From Cellulomonas sp. Root485 (GTDB taxonomy: Bacteria; Actinomycetota; Actinomycetes; Actinomycetales; Cellulomonadaceae), in NCBI RefSeq assembly GCF_001426705.1, contig NZ_LMFC01000006.1, positions 56,108 to 120,107 on the forward strand: a DNA stretch of 64,000 nt, given 5' to 3'. Below the pieces are notes generated by a model. That model searched no databases, was not told the origin of the DNA, and saw nothing but the letters and a program-made list of their open reading frames with translations. The translations under genes and the position numbers were made by a program. Every line of letters starts with the position of its first letter. Position 1 is the stretch's first letter. Below are positions 1 to 8,087 of the stretch, in pieces.

Positions 1-1
1 C

Positions 2-475
2 AGCGGTGTGGACCCGCTGGACCAGAACGCCGTGCGGCGCTGGCTCAAGGACGTGCACGGCGTCCCGCAGAACACGCGGTGGACGATCGCGTTCGAGGTC
101 GCGGAACGGGCCGGGTGGGAGCGCCCCGACGTCGACGGCTACGTCCTGGCCCAGTACTCGGGCCGCAAGGCGGGGCTGCGACCGATCTACGACGCGCTCG
201 AGGCCGCGCTGCTGGGCCTCGGCGACGATGTCCGTCGGGAGGGTCGGTCGACGTACGTGCCGTTCGTCCGCGCCCGGCAGTTCGCCGCGGTGGCCGCGAC
301 GACGGCCACCCGTGTCGACGTCGGGCTCCGGTTCGTCGACCCGCCCACCCACCCGGCGCTCGTCCCCGCGACGTCGCCCGGCTCCGCGACGCACAAGGTC
401 GGCGTCACCGCGGTGTCGCAGGTCGGCGACCTGGTGCCGCTGCTGCGCGCCGCGTACGAGCAGAACGGCGGCTGA
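2..475 (+). CDS. DUF4287/DUF5655 domain protein, 5' partial
   Basis: Only the last 158 codons are present, because the reading frame is already open at the window edge. A GTG at 8 could serve as a start, but the N-terminal helical part (DUF4287-like, with the WLKDVHG segment) looks clipped, so the true start probably lies upstream. The rest matches my memory of DUF5655, with PIYDALEAALLGLG, a TYVPFVRARQFA strand, and an arginine-rich VDVGLRF segment followed by a THKV stretch. DUF5655 proteins are small soluble proteins found widely in actinobacteria, with no established biochemical role. No operon partner is visible; the next gene is 188 bases downstream. The family assignment is from motif memory and no function is inferred. 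Confidence 0.7.
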   Translation, partial: SGVDPLDQNAVRRWLKDVHGVPQNTRWTIAFEVAERAGWERPDVDGYVLAQYSGRKAGLRPIYDALEAALLGLGDDVRREGRSTYVPFVRARQFAAVAATTATRVDVGLRFVDPPTHPALVPATSPGSATHKVGVTAVSQVGDLVPLLRAAYEQNGG

Positions 476-663
476 GGCGGCACCTCCCGGTGTGTGCTCC
501 CCCGCTGAGGCCCGTCCGGTAAGTACGCTTTGCCGAGACTGGTGGTGCTGGCCGGCCCTGCCCCCGGGTCGATCCGCCGCCCTGTCCCGACCGTGCTGCC
601 CGCAAGAACGCGCTCCCCCCCGACCGCGCCCGCGCCCACCGACGACGCCCTGCGAGGACCCTC

Positions 664-831
664 ATGCCGCCGAAGATCAAGACCGCCCTCATCTGGATCA
701 TCGCGATCTTCCTCGTGTACGCCATCGTCACGAGCCCGGACCGCGCCGCCGACGCCGTGCAGGCCGTCTGGGACATCATCGTCAGCGCGTTCTCGAGCTT
801 CGCCCGGTTCTTCGAGAACCTCACCGAGTGA
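664..831 (+). CDS. Small single-pass membrane protein (55 aa)
   Basis: This short ORF starts at ATG 664 after a GAGGACC stretch that can act as a ribosome-binding site. The product has a basic N-terminus (MPPKIK), one hydrophobic helix at about residues 7-22, and an amphipathic C-terminal half rich in Ala, Val and Phe. It ends two bases before the start of the PH-domain gene at 834, so the two are probably translated together. Tiny proteins of this type next to membrane PH-domain proteins recur in actinobacteria. The function is unknown; the placement suggests a partner or accessory of the downstream membrane protein, which is inference. Confidence 0.6.
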   Translation: MPPKIKTALIWIIAIFLVYAIVTSPDRAADAVQAVWDIIVSAFSSFARFFENLTE

Positions 832-833
832 CG

Positions 834-1592
834 ATGGCGACCGTCGAGCAGACACTCGCGGGGCACCGGACGCTCCGGAAGTACGTGCTGCCCGGCGAGC
901 GGGTCGTGCTGACCCGTCGGTCCCACTGGGGCAAGCTCGCGGAGCCCACGCTGAGCACGTTCGTCGGCTTCGTGGTCGTCGCGTGGCTGGTCGAGGTGGC
1001 CGCCACGGCCGTCGGCAAGAACTCCGAGTTGCTGTGGTGGCTGTGGGTCGCGGTGCTGGTGCGGCTCGTGTGGAAGGTGCTCGACTGGCGCAACGAGTGG
1101 TTCGTCGCCACCGACAAGCGCATGCTGCTGCTCTACGGCCTCGTCACCAAGAAGGTCTCGATGATGCCGCTGGTCAAGGTCACCGACATGCGGTACTCCC
1201 GGTCCATCACCGGCCGCGTGCTCGGCTACGGCGAGTTCCTCATGGAGTCCGCCGGCCAGGACCAGGCGCTGAGCCGGATCTCCTGGGTGGCCAACCCCGA
1301 CTCCACCTACCGCGAGCTGTGCGCGATCATCTTCACGCCCACGCAGGTGGTGCCCGCGACCCAGAGCCGACCGCCGTCGGTCGCCGTCCGCCGCCCGGCG
1401 CCGGCCCCCGTGGTCGGGACCGACCGAGGCGTCGCGTGGCCGCCCCTCCACGAGGTGCGCCCGGACGACACCCAGCCGATCAGCATCCCGCCGCGGGGGC
1501 CCGCCGGCGACGACGACGGGCCGGGGTGGGCCGTGTCGGGTGAGCGCGGCACATTCGTGCCCGTCCAGGAGCCCGACCGCTACGACGACTGA
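834..1592 (+). CDS. Bacterial PH-domain membrane protein
   Basis: This 252-residue protein has two adjacent hydrophobic segments (about residues 39-60 and 65-82). They are followed by a region typical of bacterial PH domains (bPH_2/YdbT type), with RNEWFVATDKRMLL, an inner-strand segment VSMMPLVKVTDMRY, and GYGEFLMESAG. The last 80 residues are proline-rich, charged and probably disordered, and should face the cytoplasm. ATG 834 follows the stop of the small membrane gene by two bases. The stop at 1592 abuts the convergent gene at 1593 with no intergenic space. Proteins of this class are thought to act at the membrane surface, but no ligand can be named. Confidence 0.75.
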   Translation: MATVEQTLAGHRTLRKYVLPGERVVLTRRSHWGKLAEPTLSTFVGFVVVAWLVEVAATAVGKNSELLWWLWVAVLVRLVWKVLDWRNEWFVATDKRMLLLYGLVTKKVSMMPLVKVTDMRYSRSITGRVLGYGEFLMESAGQDQALSRISWVANPDSTYRELCAIIFTPTQVVPATQSRPPSVAVRRPAPAPVVGTDRGVAWPPLHEVRPDDTQPISIPPRGPAGDDDGPGWAVSGERGTFVPVQEPDRYDD

Positions 1593-2006
1593 TCAGACCC
1601 GGTCCACTGCCGCACTGACCAGCGCCAGCAGCGCCTGGCCGTAGGCATCGGCCGCGTCGTCGGCGGTGAACACCCGCTCCGGCTGACCGGAGAGCTCGAC
1701 GAGCACCTGGTACTGCCCGTCGGTCGACCGCGCCAGGCTCCGGAACGTCCGGCCGAGCAGCTCGCGGAGCTGGTCCTCGCGCGGCAGCCAGAGCGCGTCC
1801 TCCTGGGCGACCGAGTCGAGCGCCCACTCCGTCGTGCCGTTGAACCCGAGCACCGTGCCGGTCGGGTACTCGTGCGGCTCGACCACCATGTCCGAGATCG
1901 TGAACACCTGGTCGGCGAGCGTCCGGACCGCGAACCGGTCGCCCGGGCCCGGACGCCAGCGCAGGCCAGCGGAGTGGAGCTGCTCGGCACGGGAGACGCT
2001 GATCAT
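1593..2006 (-). CDS. Conserved actinobacterial protein, function unknown (137 aa)
   Basis: The start is ATG 2006. The product has no signal peptide or membrane helix and reads as a compact alpha/beta protein with conserved-looking segments ISDMVVE, GFNGTTEWALDSV and LWLPREDQLRELLG. Similar actinobacterial proteins are sometimes labelled pilus assembly protein CpaE in automatic annotation, but no CpaE ATPase motif is present here, so I do not endorse that name. The gene lies 26 bases behind the isomerase gene on the same strand and may be its distal operon partner. A weak TAnnnT-like box (GATACT, 2013-2018) six bases before the ATG could instead give it its own leaderless transcript. Confidence 0.65.
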   Translation of the reverse strand: MISVSRAEQLHSAGLRWRPGPGDRFAVRTLADQVFTISDMVVEPHEYPTGTVLGFNGTTEWALDSVAQEDALWLPREDQLRELLGRTFRSLARSTDGQYQVLVELSGQPERVFTADDAADAYGQALLALVSAAVDRV

Positions 2007-2032
2007 CTGCCCAGTATCCGGCGACGCCTCGG

Positions 2033-3034
2033 TCAGCGCGTGCTGAATGCGGCGTCGAACGCCGCCGTCGGCGGGTCGAACGCGTTGCGCTTCACGAACT
2101 CCAGCGCCTCCGGGGCACCGAGCAGCCGGTCCATCCCGGCGTCCTCCCACTCGACCGAGATGGGCCCGTCGTAGCCGATGGAGTTGAGCGCCCGGAACGA
2201 CGCCTCCCACGGCACGTCCCCGCGGCCGGTGGACACGAAGTCCCACCCGCGGCGCAGGTCCGCCCACGCGAGGTGCGATCCCAGGCGGCCGTTGCGACCG
2301 TTGCCGAGGCGGAGCTTCACGTCCTTGCAGTCCACGTGGTAGATCCGGTCGGCGAACTCGAGGATGAAGTCGACCGGGTCCAGCTGCTGCCAGATGAAGT
2401 GGCTGGGGTCCCAGTTCAGGCCGAACGCCTCGCGGTGGCCGATGGCCTCCAGCGTCCGCACGGTCGTCCAGTAGTCGTACGCGATCTCGCTGGGGTGGAC
2501 CTCGTGCGCGAACCGCACACCGACCTCGTCGAACACGTCGAGGATCGGGTTCCACCGGTCGGCGAAGTCCTGGTAGCCGGCGTCGACGGCCTCCTGCGAC
2601 ACCGGCGGGAACATCGCGACGTACTTCCAGATGCTCGACCCGGTGAACCCGACGACCGTCTTCACACCCAGCTTCGCGGCGATCCGGGCGGTGTGCTTCA
2701 TCTCCTCGGCCGCCCGCTGCCGGACGCCCTCGGGGTCGCCGTCACCCCAGACGACGTCCGGCAGGATGTCGCGGTGGCGCTGGTCGATGGGGTCGTCGCA
2801 GACGGCCTGGCCCTTGAGGTGGTTGGAGATCGCGTAGACCTTCAGGTTGTACTTCTCCAGCAGGGCGAGCTTGCCGGCGACGTACTCCTCGTCGTCCCAG
2901 CGCCACGGGTCCAGGTGGTCCCCCCAGCAGGCGATCTCCAGTCCGTCGTAGCCCCACCCGGCGGCGAGCCGCGCGACCTCCTCGAAGGGCAGGTCGGCCC
3001 ACTGGCCGGTGAACAGCGTGATCGGTCGGGCCAT
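2033..3034 (-). CDS. Sugar phosphate isomerase/epimerase-like TIM-barrel protein
   Basis: This 333-residue protein belongs to the xylose-isomerase-like TIM barrel (AP endonuclease family 2) superfamily. Visible landmarks are GYDGLEIACWGDH near the N-terminus, HEVHPSEI, NWDPSHF, YHVDCKD and SVEWED near the C-terminus. These carry the acidic and histidine residues that bind a divalent metal in this fold. Such enzymes isomerise or epimerise sugars, keto-sugars and inositol derivatives. It sits two bases behind the Gfo/Idh/MocA gene, with a GAAGGAG ribosome-binding site inside the end of that gene, so the two are translated together. The pairing suggests it acts on the oxidised product of the dehydrogenase; the substrate cannot be read from sequence. 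Confidence 0.85.
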   Translation of the reverse strand: MARPITLFTGQWADLPFEEVARLAAGWGYDGLEIACWGDHLDPWRWDDEEYVAGKLALLEKYNLKVYAISNHLKGQAVCDDPIDQRHRDILPDVVWGDGDPEGVRQRAAEEMKHTARIAAKLGVKTVVGFTGSSIWKYVAMFPPVSQEAVDAGYQDFADRWNPILDVFDEVGVRFAHEVHPSEIAYDYWTTVRTLEAIGHREAFGLNWDPSHFIWQQLDPVDFILEFADRIYHVDCKDVKLRLGNGRNGRLGSHLAWADLRRGWDFVSTGRGDVPWEASFRALNSIGYDGPISVEWEDAGMDRLLGAPEALEFVKRNAFDPPTAAFDAAFSTR

Positions 3035-3036
3035 GG

Positions 3037-4212
3037 TCAGCTCTCCTTCTGCACAGGGGTCCAGGTGCTGTCGTTCGCGGCAGACTGCTCGACCGCGGCG
3101 AGCACGCGCTGCACGACGAGCCCGTCGGCGAAGCTGGGCACGGGCTGCCGCTGCTCCGCGATCGCCGTGATGAGGTCCACCGCCTGGTGCGTGAACGCGT
3201 GCTCGTACCCGAGCCCGTGACCCGGGGGCCACCAGGCTGCGACGTAGGCGTGCTCGGGCTCGGTGACGACGATCCGCCGGAAGCCCGCCTCGGGTGCGGG
3301 CTGGGTCGCGTCGAAGTAGTGCAGGACGTTCATGTCCTCGAAGTCGAACGCGAGCGACCCGTGCGACCCGTTGATCTCCAGGCGGATCGCGTTCTTGCGG
3401 CCCCACGCGAACCGGGTGGCCTCGAACGTCGCCAGCCCCCCGCCGGACATCCGGCCGAGGAAGATGGCGGCGTCGTCCACCGTCACCGGGCCCGTCTCTG
3501 CGCCGGCGATACCGTGCAGACCGCTGTGCTCCGAAGCGACCGGGCGCTCCTTCACGAAGGTCTCCAGCACCGCCGACACACCCGTGACCGACTCCCCCGT
3601 GACGAACTGCGCGAGGTCGACGATGTGCGCGCCGATGTCCCCGAGCGCACCCGACCCGGCCTTCTGCTTGTCCAGCCGCCACGACAGCGGCGCCTGCGGG
3701 TCGGCGATCCAGTCCTGCAGGTACTGCGCGCGCACGTGCCGGACCGTACCGATCCGACCGTCCGTCACCAGGGTGCGGGCCAGCTGGATCGCGGGGACGC
3801 GGCGGTACGTGAAGCCGACCATCGCCAGACCCGTGCTGGCCTCGGCCGCACGGACCATCGCCTCGGCCTCCTGCACGGAGTTGGCCAGCGGCTTCTCGCA
3901 CAGCACGTGCTTGCCCGCCTCGAGCGCCGCGATCGCGATCTCGGCGTGCGTGTCCCCCGGGGTGCAGATGTCGACCAGGTCGATGTCGTCGCGGGAGACC
4001 AGCGCCTTCCAGTCGGTCTCCGCGCTGGACCAGCCCAGCTTGGTCGCCGCGGCGTTCACCGCGGCCTCGTCGCGACCCGCGACCGCGGCCATGTCGGGCC
4101 GCAGCGGGAGGTCGAAGAACCGGGGGGCGTTGCGCCAGGCCTGCGAGTGCGCGACGCCCATGAACGCGTACCCGACCATGCCGATGCCCAGGCGTGGGAC
4201 TGCTTCTGTCAC
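3037..4212 (-). CDS. Gfo/Idh/MocA family NAD(P)-dependent sugar oxidoreductase
   Basis: The protein has 391 residues. The N-terminal Rossmann fold shows the dinucleotide-binding GMVGYAFMG (residues 11-19), then CTPGDTH, and the family hallmark EKP at residues 106-108, whose lysine is catalytic. The C-terminal half is the mixed alpha/beta dimerisation and substrate domain. Enzymes of this family oxidise sugars, inositols or glycosides, often at C3 to keto-sugars. The start is GTG 4212 after a strong AGGAGG site. A perfect 15-bp hairpin lies between it and the upstream binding-protein gene. With the isomerase, ThuA-like and ABC genes it makes a catabolic set. A ThuB-like or inositol dehydrogenase role is possible but not provable here. 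Confidence 0.9.
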   Translation of the reverse strand: MTEAVPRLGIGMVGYAFMGVAHSQAWRNAPRFFDLPLRPDMAAVAGRDEAAVNAAATKLGWSSAETDWKALVSRDDIDLVDICTPGDTHAEIAIAALEAGKHVLCEKPLANSVQEAEAMVRAAEASTGLAMVGFTYRRVPAIQLARTLVTDGRIGTVRHVRAQYLQDWIADPQAPLSWRLDKQKAGSGALGDIGAHIVDLAQFVTGESVTGVSAVLETFVKERPVASEHSGLHGIAGAETGPVTVDDAAIFLGRMSGGGLATFEATRFAWGRKNAIRLEINGSHGSLAFDFEDMNVLHYFDATQPAPEAGFRRIVVTEPEHAYVAAWWPPGHGLGYEHAFTHQAVDLITAIAEQRQPVPSFADGLVVQRVLAAVEQSAANDSTWTPVQKES

Positions 4213-4235
4213 GGCTCCTCCTCGCGGCCCGTGCC

Positions 4236-4272
4236 CCGGGCGGGTTCCCTTGCGGAGAGGGAACCCGCCCGG
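4236..4272 (-). terminator. 15-bp perfect hairpin between ABC binding protein and oxidoreductase genes
   Basis: The arms 4236-4250 (CCGGGCGGGTTCCCT) and 4258-4272 are exact reverse complements around a 7-base loop. No U-tract follows on the minus strand. It begins 13 bases after the binding-protein stop and 24 bases before the oxidoreductase GTG. This is the usual place for a partial terminator or mRNA-stabilising stem that lets a binding protein be made in excess of downstream products. Confidence 0.7.
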
Positions 4273-4285
4273 CTCTGTTGGGGAC

Positions 4286-5335
4286 TCAGGACTCGAAGGC
4301 GGTCGGCAGGTACTGGTCGACGTTCTCCTTGGTCACCACGGGCGCGTAGAGCTGGACCGTGCGCGGCACCTCGACCTCGACCAGGTCGCTCATCGACTTG
4401 CCCTGCACCAGGAGGCGGGCCAGCTTGATGCCGTCCGCAGCCTGCGTGGAGGGGTAGATGACCGTCGCCTTGAGGACGGAGTCGTCGGCCTTGATGGCCT
4501 CCATGACGTTCTTCGAGCCGGCGCCGCCGACCATGATGAACTCGTCGCGACCGGCGTTCTCGATGGCCGCCATGACGCCGACGCCCTGGTCGTCGTCGTG
4601 GTTCCAGATGGCGTCGAGCTGCGGCGCCGCCTGCAGCAGGTTGGCCGCGGCGGCCTCCCCGCCCTGGACGGTGAAGTCGGCCGCCACGCGGTTGCTCACC
4701 TCGAGGCCGCAGGCCCCGAGCGCGTCCGCGAAGCCCCGGCTGCGGTCCTGCGTCAGCGGCAGCGAGTCGATGCCGGCGATCTCCGCGACCTTGGCGTCGG
4801 CGTTGCCGCCCAGCTCGCCGCAGATGTACGCGCCGGCGCTCACGCCCATGCCGTAGTTGTCACCCAGCACCGTCGTGCGGGCGGCGTCCGGGTCCTCGAA
4901 CTCGCGGTCGACGTTGATGACGACGATCCCGGCCTGCATCGCCTTGATGGCGACCTCGGTGAGCGCGGCGCCGTCGAACGGCAGCAGGACGATGGCGTCG
5001 ACGCCGTCGTTGATGAACTGCTCGATCTGGCTGATCTGCACGTTCACGTCGTTGGTGCCCTCGGCCTGCACCAGCTCGACGTCGGAGTACTTGGCGGCCT
5101 CGTCGACGGCCGACTTGGTGATGGAGCCCATCCAGCCGTGGTCGGCGGCCGGGGCGGAGAAGCCGATGACGACCTTGTCGCCGGGCTCGTCGTTGCTGCC
5201 GGCGGCTGCGGCGGGCGCCTGTGCCTCACCGGTGTCCTCGGCCTCGGGGGTGTTGGACGTGCAGCCGACGACGAGCGCCAGTGCGGCGACGGTCCCCGCA
5301 GCGGCGAACCACGTGCGACGCATGGATGTGGACAT
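4286..5335 (-). CDS. Ribose-type ABC transporter sugar-binding lipoprotein
   Basis: This 349-residue protein starts with a lipoprotein signal peptide. Its lipobox LVVGC puts the lipidated cysteine at residue 25, followed by an Ala/Glu-rich linker. The mature part is a type I periplasmic-binding fold of the RbsB class, with VVIGFSAPAADHGWMG, IEQFINDGVDAIVLLP, INVDREF and a NHDDDQG segment. It should capture a sugar outside the membrane and deliver it to the permease encoded upstream. ATG 5335 is preceded by a near-ideal AAGGAGGA site. Separation from the permease gene by 89 bases containing an 18-bp tandem repeat is unusual for such operons. The substrate is unknown. Confidence 0.9.
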   Translation of the reverse strand: MSTSMRRTWFAAAGTVAALALVVGCTSNTPEAEDTGEAQAPAAAAGSNDEPGDKVVIGFSAPAADHGWMGSITKSAVDEAAKYSDVELVQAEGTNDVNVQISQIEQFINDGVDAIVLLPFDGAALTEVAIKAMQAGIVVINVDREFEDPDAARTTVLGDNYGMGVSAGAYICGELGGNADAKVAEIAGIDSLPLTQDRSRGFADALGACGLEVSNRVAADFTVQGGEAAAANLLQAAPQLDAIWNHDDDQGVGVMAAIENAGRDEFIMVGGAGSKNVMEAIKADDSVLKATVIYPSTQAADGIKLARLLVQGKSMSDLVEVEVPRTVQLYAPVVTKENVDQYLPTAFES

Positions 5336-5376
5336 GACGATCCTCCTTGATCGGTACGGATGTGGTGCAGGGGCGA

Positions 5377-5412
5377 AGCTGAGAGGTCTGTCGGAGCTGA
5401 GAGGTCGGTCGG
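5377..5412. repeat. Two tandem copies of an 18-bp repeat
   Basis: Positions 5377-5394 and 5395-5412 are consecutive 18-bp copies (AGCTGAGAGGTC[T/G]GTCGG) differing at one base. They lie between the permease stop and the binding-protein ribosome-binding site. They could be a slippage duplication or a tandem protein-binding site. Confidence 0.75.
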
Positions 5413-5424
5413 GGCTGGTGAAGG

Positions 5425-6474
5425 TCAGGTTCCGGCGCGGGAGCGCTCGGCGATGCGCTGCTGGAGCAGCACGGCGACGACGATGATCACGCCCTTGGCG
5501 ATGTTCTGCGCCGAGATGGACAGGTTGTTCTGCGTGAACACGTTGGTGAGCGTGGTGAAGATCAGGACGCCCAGGACGGTGCCGACGATCGTGCCGCGGC
5601 CGCCGATGAGCAGGGTGCCGCCGACGACCACGGCGGCGATGGCGTCGAGCTCGTAGAACTGGCCGTTGGTCGAGCTGCCGGCCGTCGTACGGCCGAGCAT
5701 CATCAGGCCGCCGATCCCCGCGGTCAGACCGCACAGGGCGTACAGGTACATCGTGTGGCGCTTCACCTTGATGCCCGCGAGCCGGGCGGCCTCGGGGTTG
5801 CCGCCGACCGCGATGGTGCGGCGCCCGAAGGTGGTCCGGTTGAGCACGACCCAGCCGACGACCGCGACCACCACGAAGATCCAGACCAGCATCGGGATGC
5901 CGAGGAAGTCGTCGCGGAAGAAGTCGAGGAATGCCTGGACCTTGACCACCTGCGTCTGGCGGTTGGCGATGATCTCCGCCAGCCCGCGCGCAGCGACGAG
6001 CATGGCGAGCGTCGCGATGAACGCGACGACCTTGCCGTAGGCGATGAGCACGCCGTTGACGAGCCCAGCGCCCACGCCCACCAGGAGCGCGCACCCCACC
6101 ATGACGATCCAGTGCGAGTTCTGCGCCATGGTCTGCGTGGCCAGGGTGGACGCCCAGACCGAGGCGAGGCCGATCACCGATCCGACGGACAGGTCGATGC
6201 CACCGCCCGTGATGACGAAGGTCATCCCGATGCTGATCACGCCGAGCACCGCAGCCAGCCGCAGGATCGTCAGCAGGTTGTCGATGCTGGCGAACCGCTC
6301 GCCCGCCGTGATCACCCCGAACGCGCAGATCGCGACCAGGGCGATCACCAGACCGAGGTTGCGACCCGCGGCCCCCGAGAGGAGACCGGCACGCTTCGTG
6401 GTCGAGGAGACCTGTTCGACCCGGGAGCTCTCGTCGGCGGCCGGCACGGCTGCCGTGATGTCCTGCTCGCTCAC
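5425..6474 (-). CDS. Ribose-type ABC transporter permease
   Basis: This 349-residue, strongly hydrophobic protein belongs to the BPD_transp_2/RbsC class. A charged N-terminus of about 40 residues is followed by roughly eight to ten membrane helices. The family signatures GMTFVITGGGIDLSVGSV and AVGGNPEAARLAGI (the cytoplasmic loop contacting the ATPase) are both present, and GGTLLIGGRGT follows. GTG 6474 overlaps the stop of the ATPase gene in a GTGA, so translation is coupled. It should form a homodimeric membrane channel with the duplicated ATPase and take sugar from the lipoprotein encoded next. A sugar importer of unknown specificity. Confidence 0.93.
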   Translation of the reverse strand: MSEQDITAAVPAADESSRVEQVSSTTKRAGLLSGAAGRNLGLVIALVAICAFGVITAGERFASIDNLLTILRLAAVLGVISIGMTFVITGGGIDLSVGSVIGLASVWASTLATQTMAQNSHWIVMVGCALLVGVGAGLVNGVLIAYGKVVAFIATLAMLVAARGLAEIIANRQTQVVKVQAFLDFFRDDFLGIPMLVWIFVVVAVVGWVVLNRTTFGRRTIAVGGNPEAARLAGIKVKRHTMYLYALCGLTAGIGGLMMLGRTTAGSSTNGQFYELDAIAAVVVGGTLLIGGRGTIVGTVLGVLIFTTLTNVFTQNNLSISAQNIAKGVIIVVAVLLQQRIAERSRAGT

Positions 6475-7985
6475 GCGGCACTTCCTTCCATGACGAGGTC
6501 GAGCACGCGGTGCTCGTCGATACCGGACGCCGGTCCGTCGTGGACCACACGGCCTTCGGAGATGACCAGGACGCGGTCGGCCAGGCCGATCACCTCCGGG
6601 ATGTCGCTGGAGACGACCACGACGGCAGCCCCCTGGGCGGCCAGGTCGGCGATCAGCCCGTAGATCTCGGCACGCGCACCGACGTCGACGCCGCGGGTGG
6701 GCTCGTCGAGCAGGAGCACCCGGCAGCCGTGCACGAGCCAGCGCGCGAGCAGGACCTTCTGCTGGTTGCCGCCGGACAGGGTGCGGGCGCTGCGGTCGGG
6801 ATCCGACGGGCGCACGTCGAGTGCCTGGATCTGCTCGCGAGCCACCGCGCGCTCGGCGCCCTCGTCGAGGAACGACGCGTTGGCGTTGCGCGCGAAGGTC
6901 GAGAGCGTGATGTTGCGGTAGACGGGCTCGTCCAGGATCAGGCCCTGGCTCTTGCGCTCCTCGGGGCACAGGCCGATGCCGGCGGTCACCGCGTCGCTGA
7001 CGGAGCCGGCGCGGAGCTTCTTCCCGGAGACCTGCACGGTGCCGGCCGTCGCCTTGCGCGCCCCGAACACCGTCTCGAGGATCTCCGTGCGACCCGAGCC
7101 GACCAGCCCGGCCAGCCCGACGACCTCGCCGGCGCGCACCTCGAACGACACGTCGCTGAACGCTCCGCGCAGCGCGAGCCCGTCGACCTTGAGGATCGTC
7201 GCGGCGTCCGGGGCGATGGTGTCGCGCGGCGGGATGGCGAACTCGACGTTGCGACCGGTCATGAGCTTGATGAGCTCGGCCGTGGGCGTCTGCGCGACAG
7301 GCAGCCCCGTCGCGACGGTCCGACCGTCCTTGAGCACGGTGATCCGGTCGCCGATCTGCCGGATCTCGTCGAGGCGGTGCGAGATGTACACGACGGCCAC
7401 GCCCGACGCGGTGAGCTCGCGGACCACGCGGAACAGGTTGGTGACCTCCTCCGCGTCGAGGACGGCCGACGGCTCGTCCATGACGATCACGCGGGCGTCG
7501 TGCGACAGGGCGCGCGCCATGCTGACGATCTGCTTGCCCGCGGCCGAGAGCCGGCCGACCTCGCGGTGCGGGGACATGTCACCGTGGCCGAGGCGCGTGA
7601 GCAGCGCCCGGGTGTTGGCGGTGGCGGCGCGGCGCTGCGAGAACCCGCCGGTGGCCAGCTCGTGCCCGAGGTAGATGTTCTCCGCGACGGACAGGCCGTC
7701 GACGACGTCGAGCTCCTGGTACATCGTCGCGATGCCGAGCTTGAGGCCCGCGACCGGGTGCGTGATGGTGACCGGCTGGCCGTCCACGAGGATCTCGCCC
7801 TCGGTCGGCTGGTGGGCGCCGGCGAGCACCTTGATGAGCGTGGACTTGCCGGCGCCGTTCTGGCCCAGGAGGCAGTGGACCTCGCCGGCCCGGATCTCCA
7901 GGTCGACACCGTCCAGCGCCCGGGCTCCCGGGAACTGCTTCACGATTCCGCGCATCTGCAGCAGTGGCGGGTCTTCGTTGACCAT
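6471..7985 (-). CDS. Ribose-type ABC transporter ATPase (two fused nucleotide-binding domains)
   Basis: This 504-residue protein has the duplicated RbsA/MglA layout. Domain 1 has Walker A GQNGAGKST, the signature LSAAGKQIVSMARAL and Walker B VIVMDEPSAV. Domain 2 has the degenerate Walker A GLVGSGRTE usual in this family, the signature LSGGNQQKVLLARWL and Walker B VLLLDEPTRGVDVG. It powers import through the adjacent permease. I chose ATG 7985 because a clear promoter (TTGACC, 17 bases, TACGTT) ends seven bases before it and no ribosome-binding site exists, so the mRNA is predicted to be leaderless. It heads the ABC / binding protein / oxidoreductase / isomerase transcription unit, divergent from the ROK regulator. 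Confidence 0.95.
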   Translation of the reverse strand: MVNEDPPLLQMRGIVKQFPGARALDGVDLEIRAGEVHCLLGQNGAGKSTLIKVLAGAHQPTEGEILVDGQPVTITHPVAGLKLGIATMYQELDVVDGLSVAENIYLGHELATGGFSQRRAATANTRALLTRLGHGDMSPHREVGRLSAAGKQIVSMARALSHDARVIVMDEPSAVLDAEEVTNLFRVVRELTASGVAVVYISHRLDEIRQIGDRITVLKDGRTVATGLPVAQTPTAELIKLMTGRNVEFAIPPRDTIAPDAATILKVDGLALRGAFSDVSFEVRAGEVVGLAGLVGSGRTEILETVFGARKATAGTVQVSGKKLRAGSVSDAVTAGIGLCPEERKSQGLILDEPVYRNITLSTFARNANASFLDEGAERAVAREQIQALDVRPSDPDRSARTLSGGNQQKVLLARWLVHGCRVLLLDEPTRGVDVGARAEIYGLIADLAAQGAAVVVVSSDIPEVIGLADRVLVISEGRVVHDGPASGIDEHRVLDLVMEGSAA

Positions 7986-8021
7986 GAGCAGGAACGTAGG
8001 ACCACTTCTGTCGCCGGTCAA
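7986..8021 (-). promoter_or_regulatory. Promoter for the sugar ABC operon, leaderless start
   Basis: On the minus strand TTGACC (8021-8016) and TACGTT (7998-7993) are separated by exactly 17 bases. The start ATG lies seven bases after the -10 box, so transcription should begin at or one base before the A of ATG. The 102-base gap to the ROK gene presumably also holds the ROK operator, which I could not pin down. Confidence 0.65.
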
Positions 8022-8087
8022 GCAAAAGTCGCCACCCTTGTGGCACAGTTACACGAACGTGACCTACAGAAGGCGGAATGGTTCACT

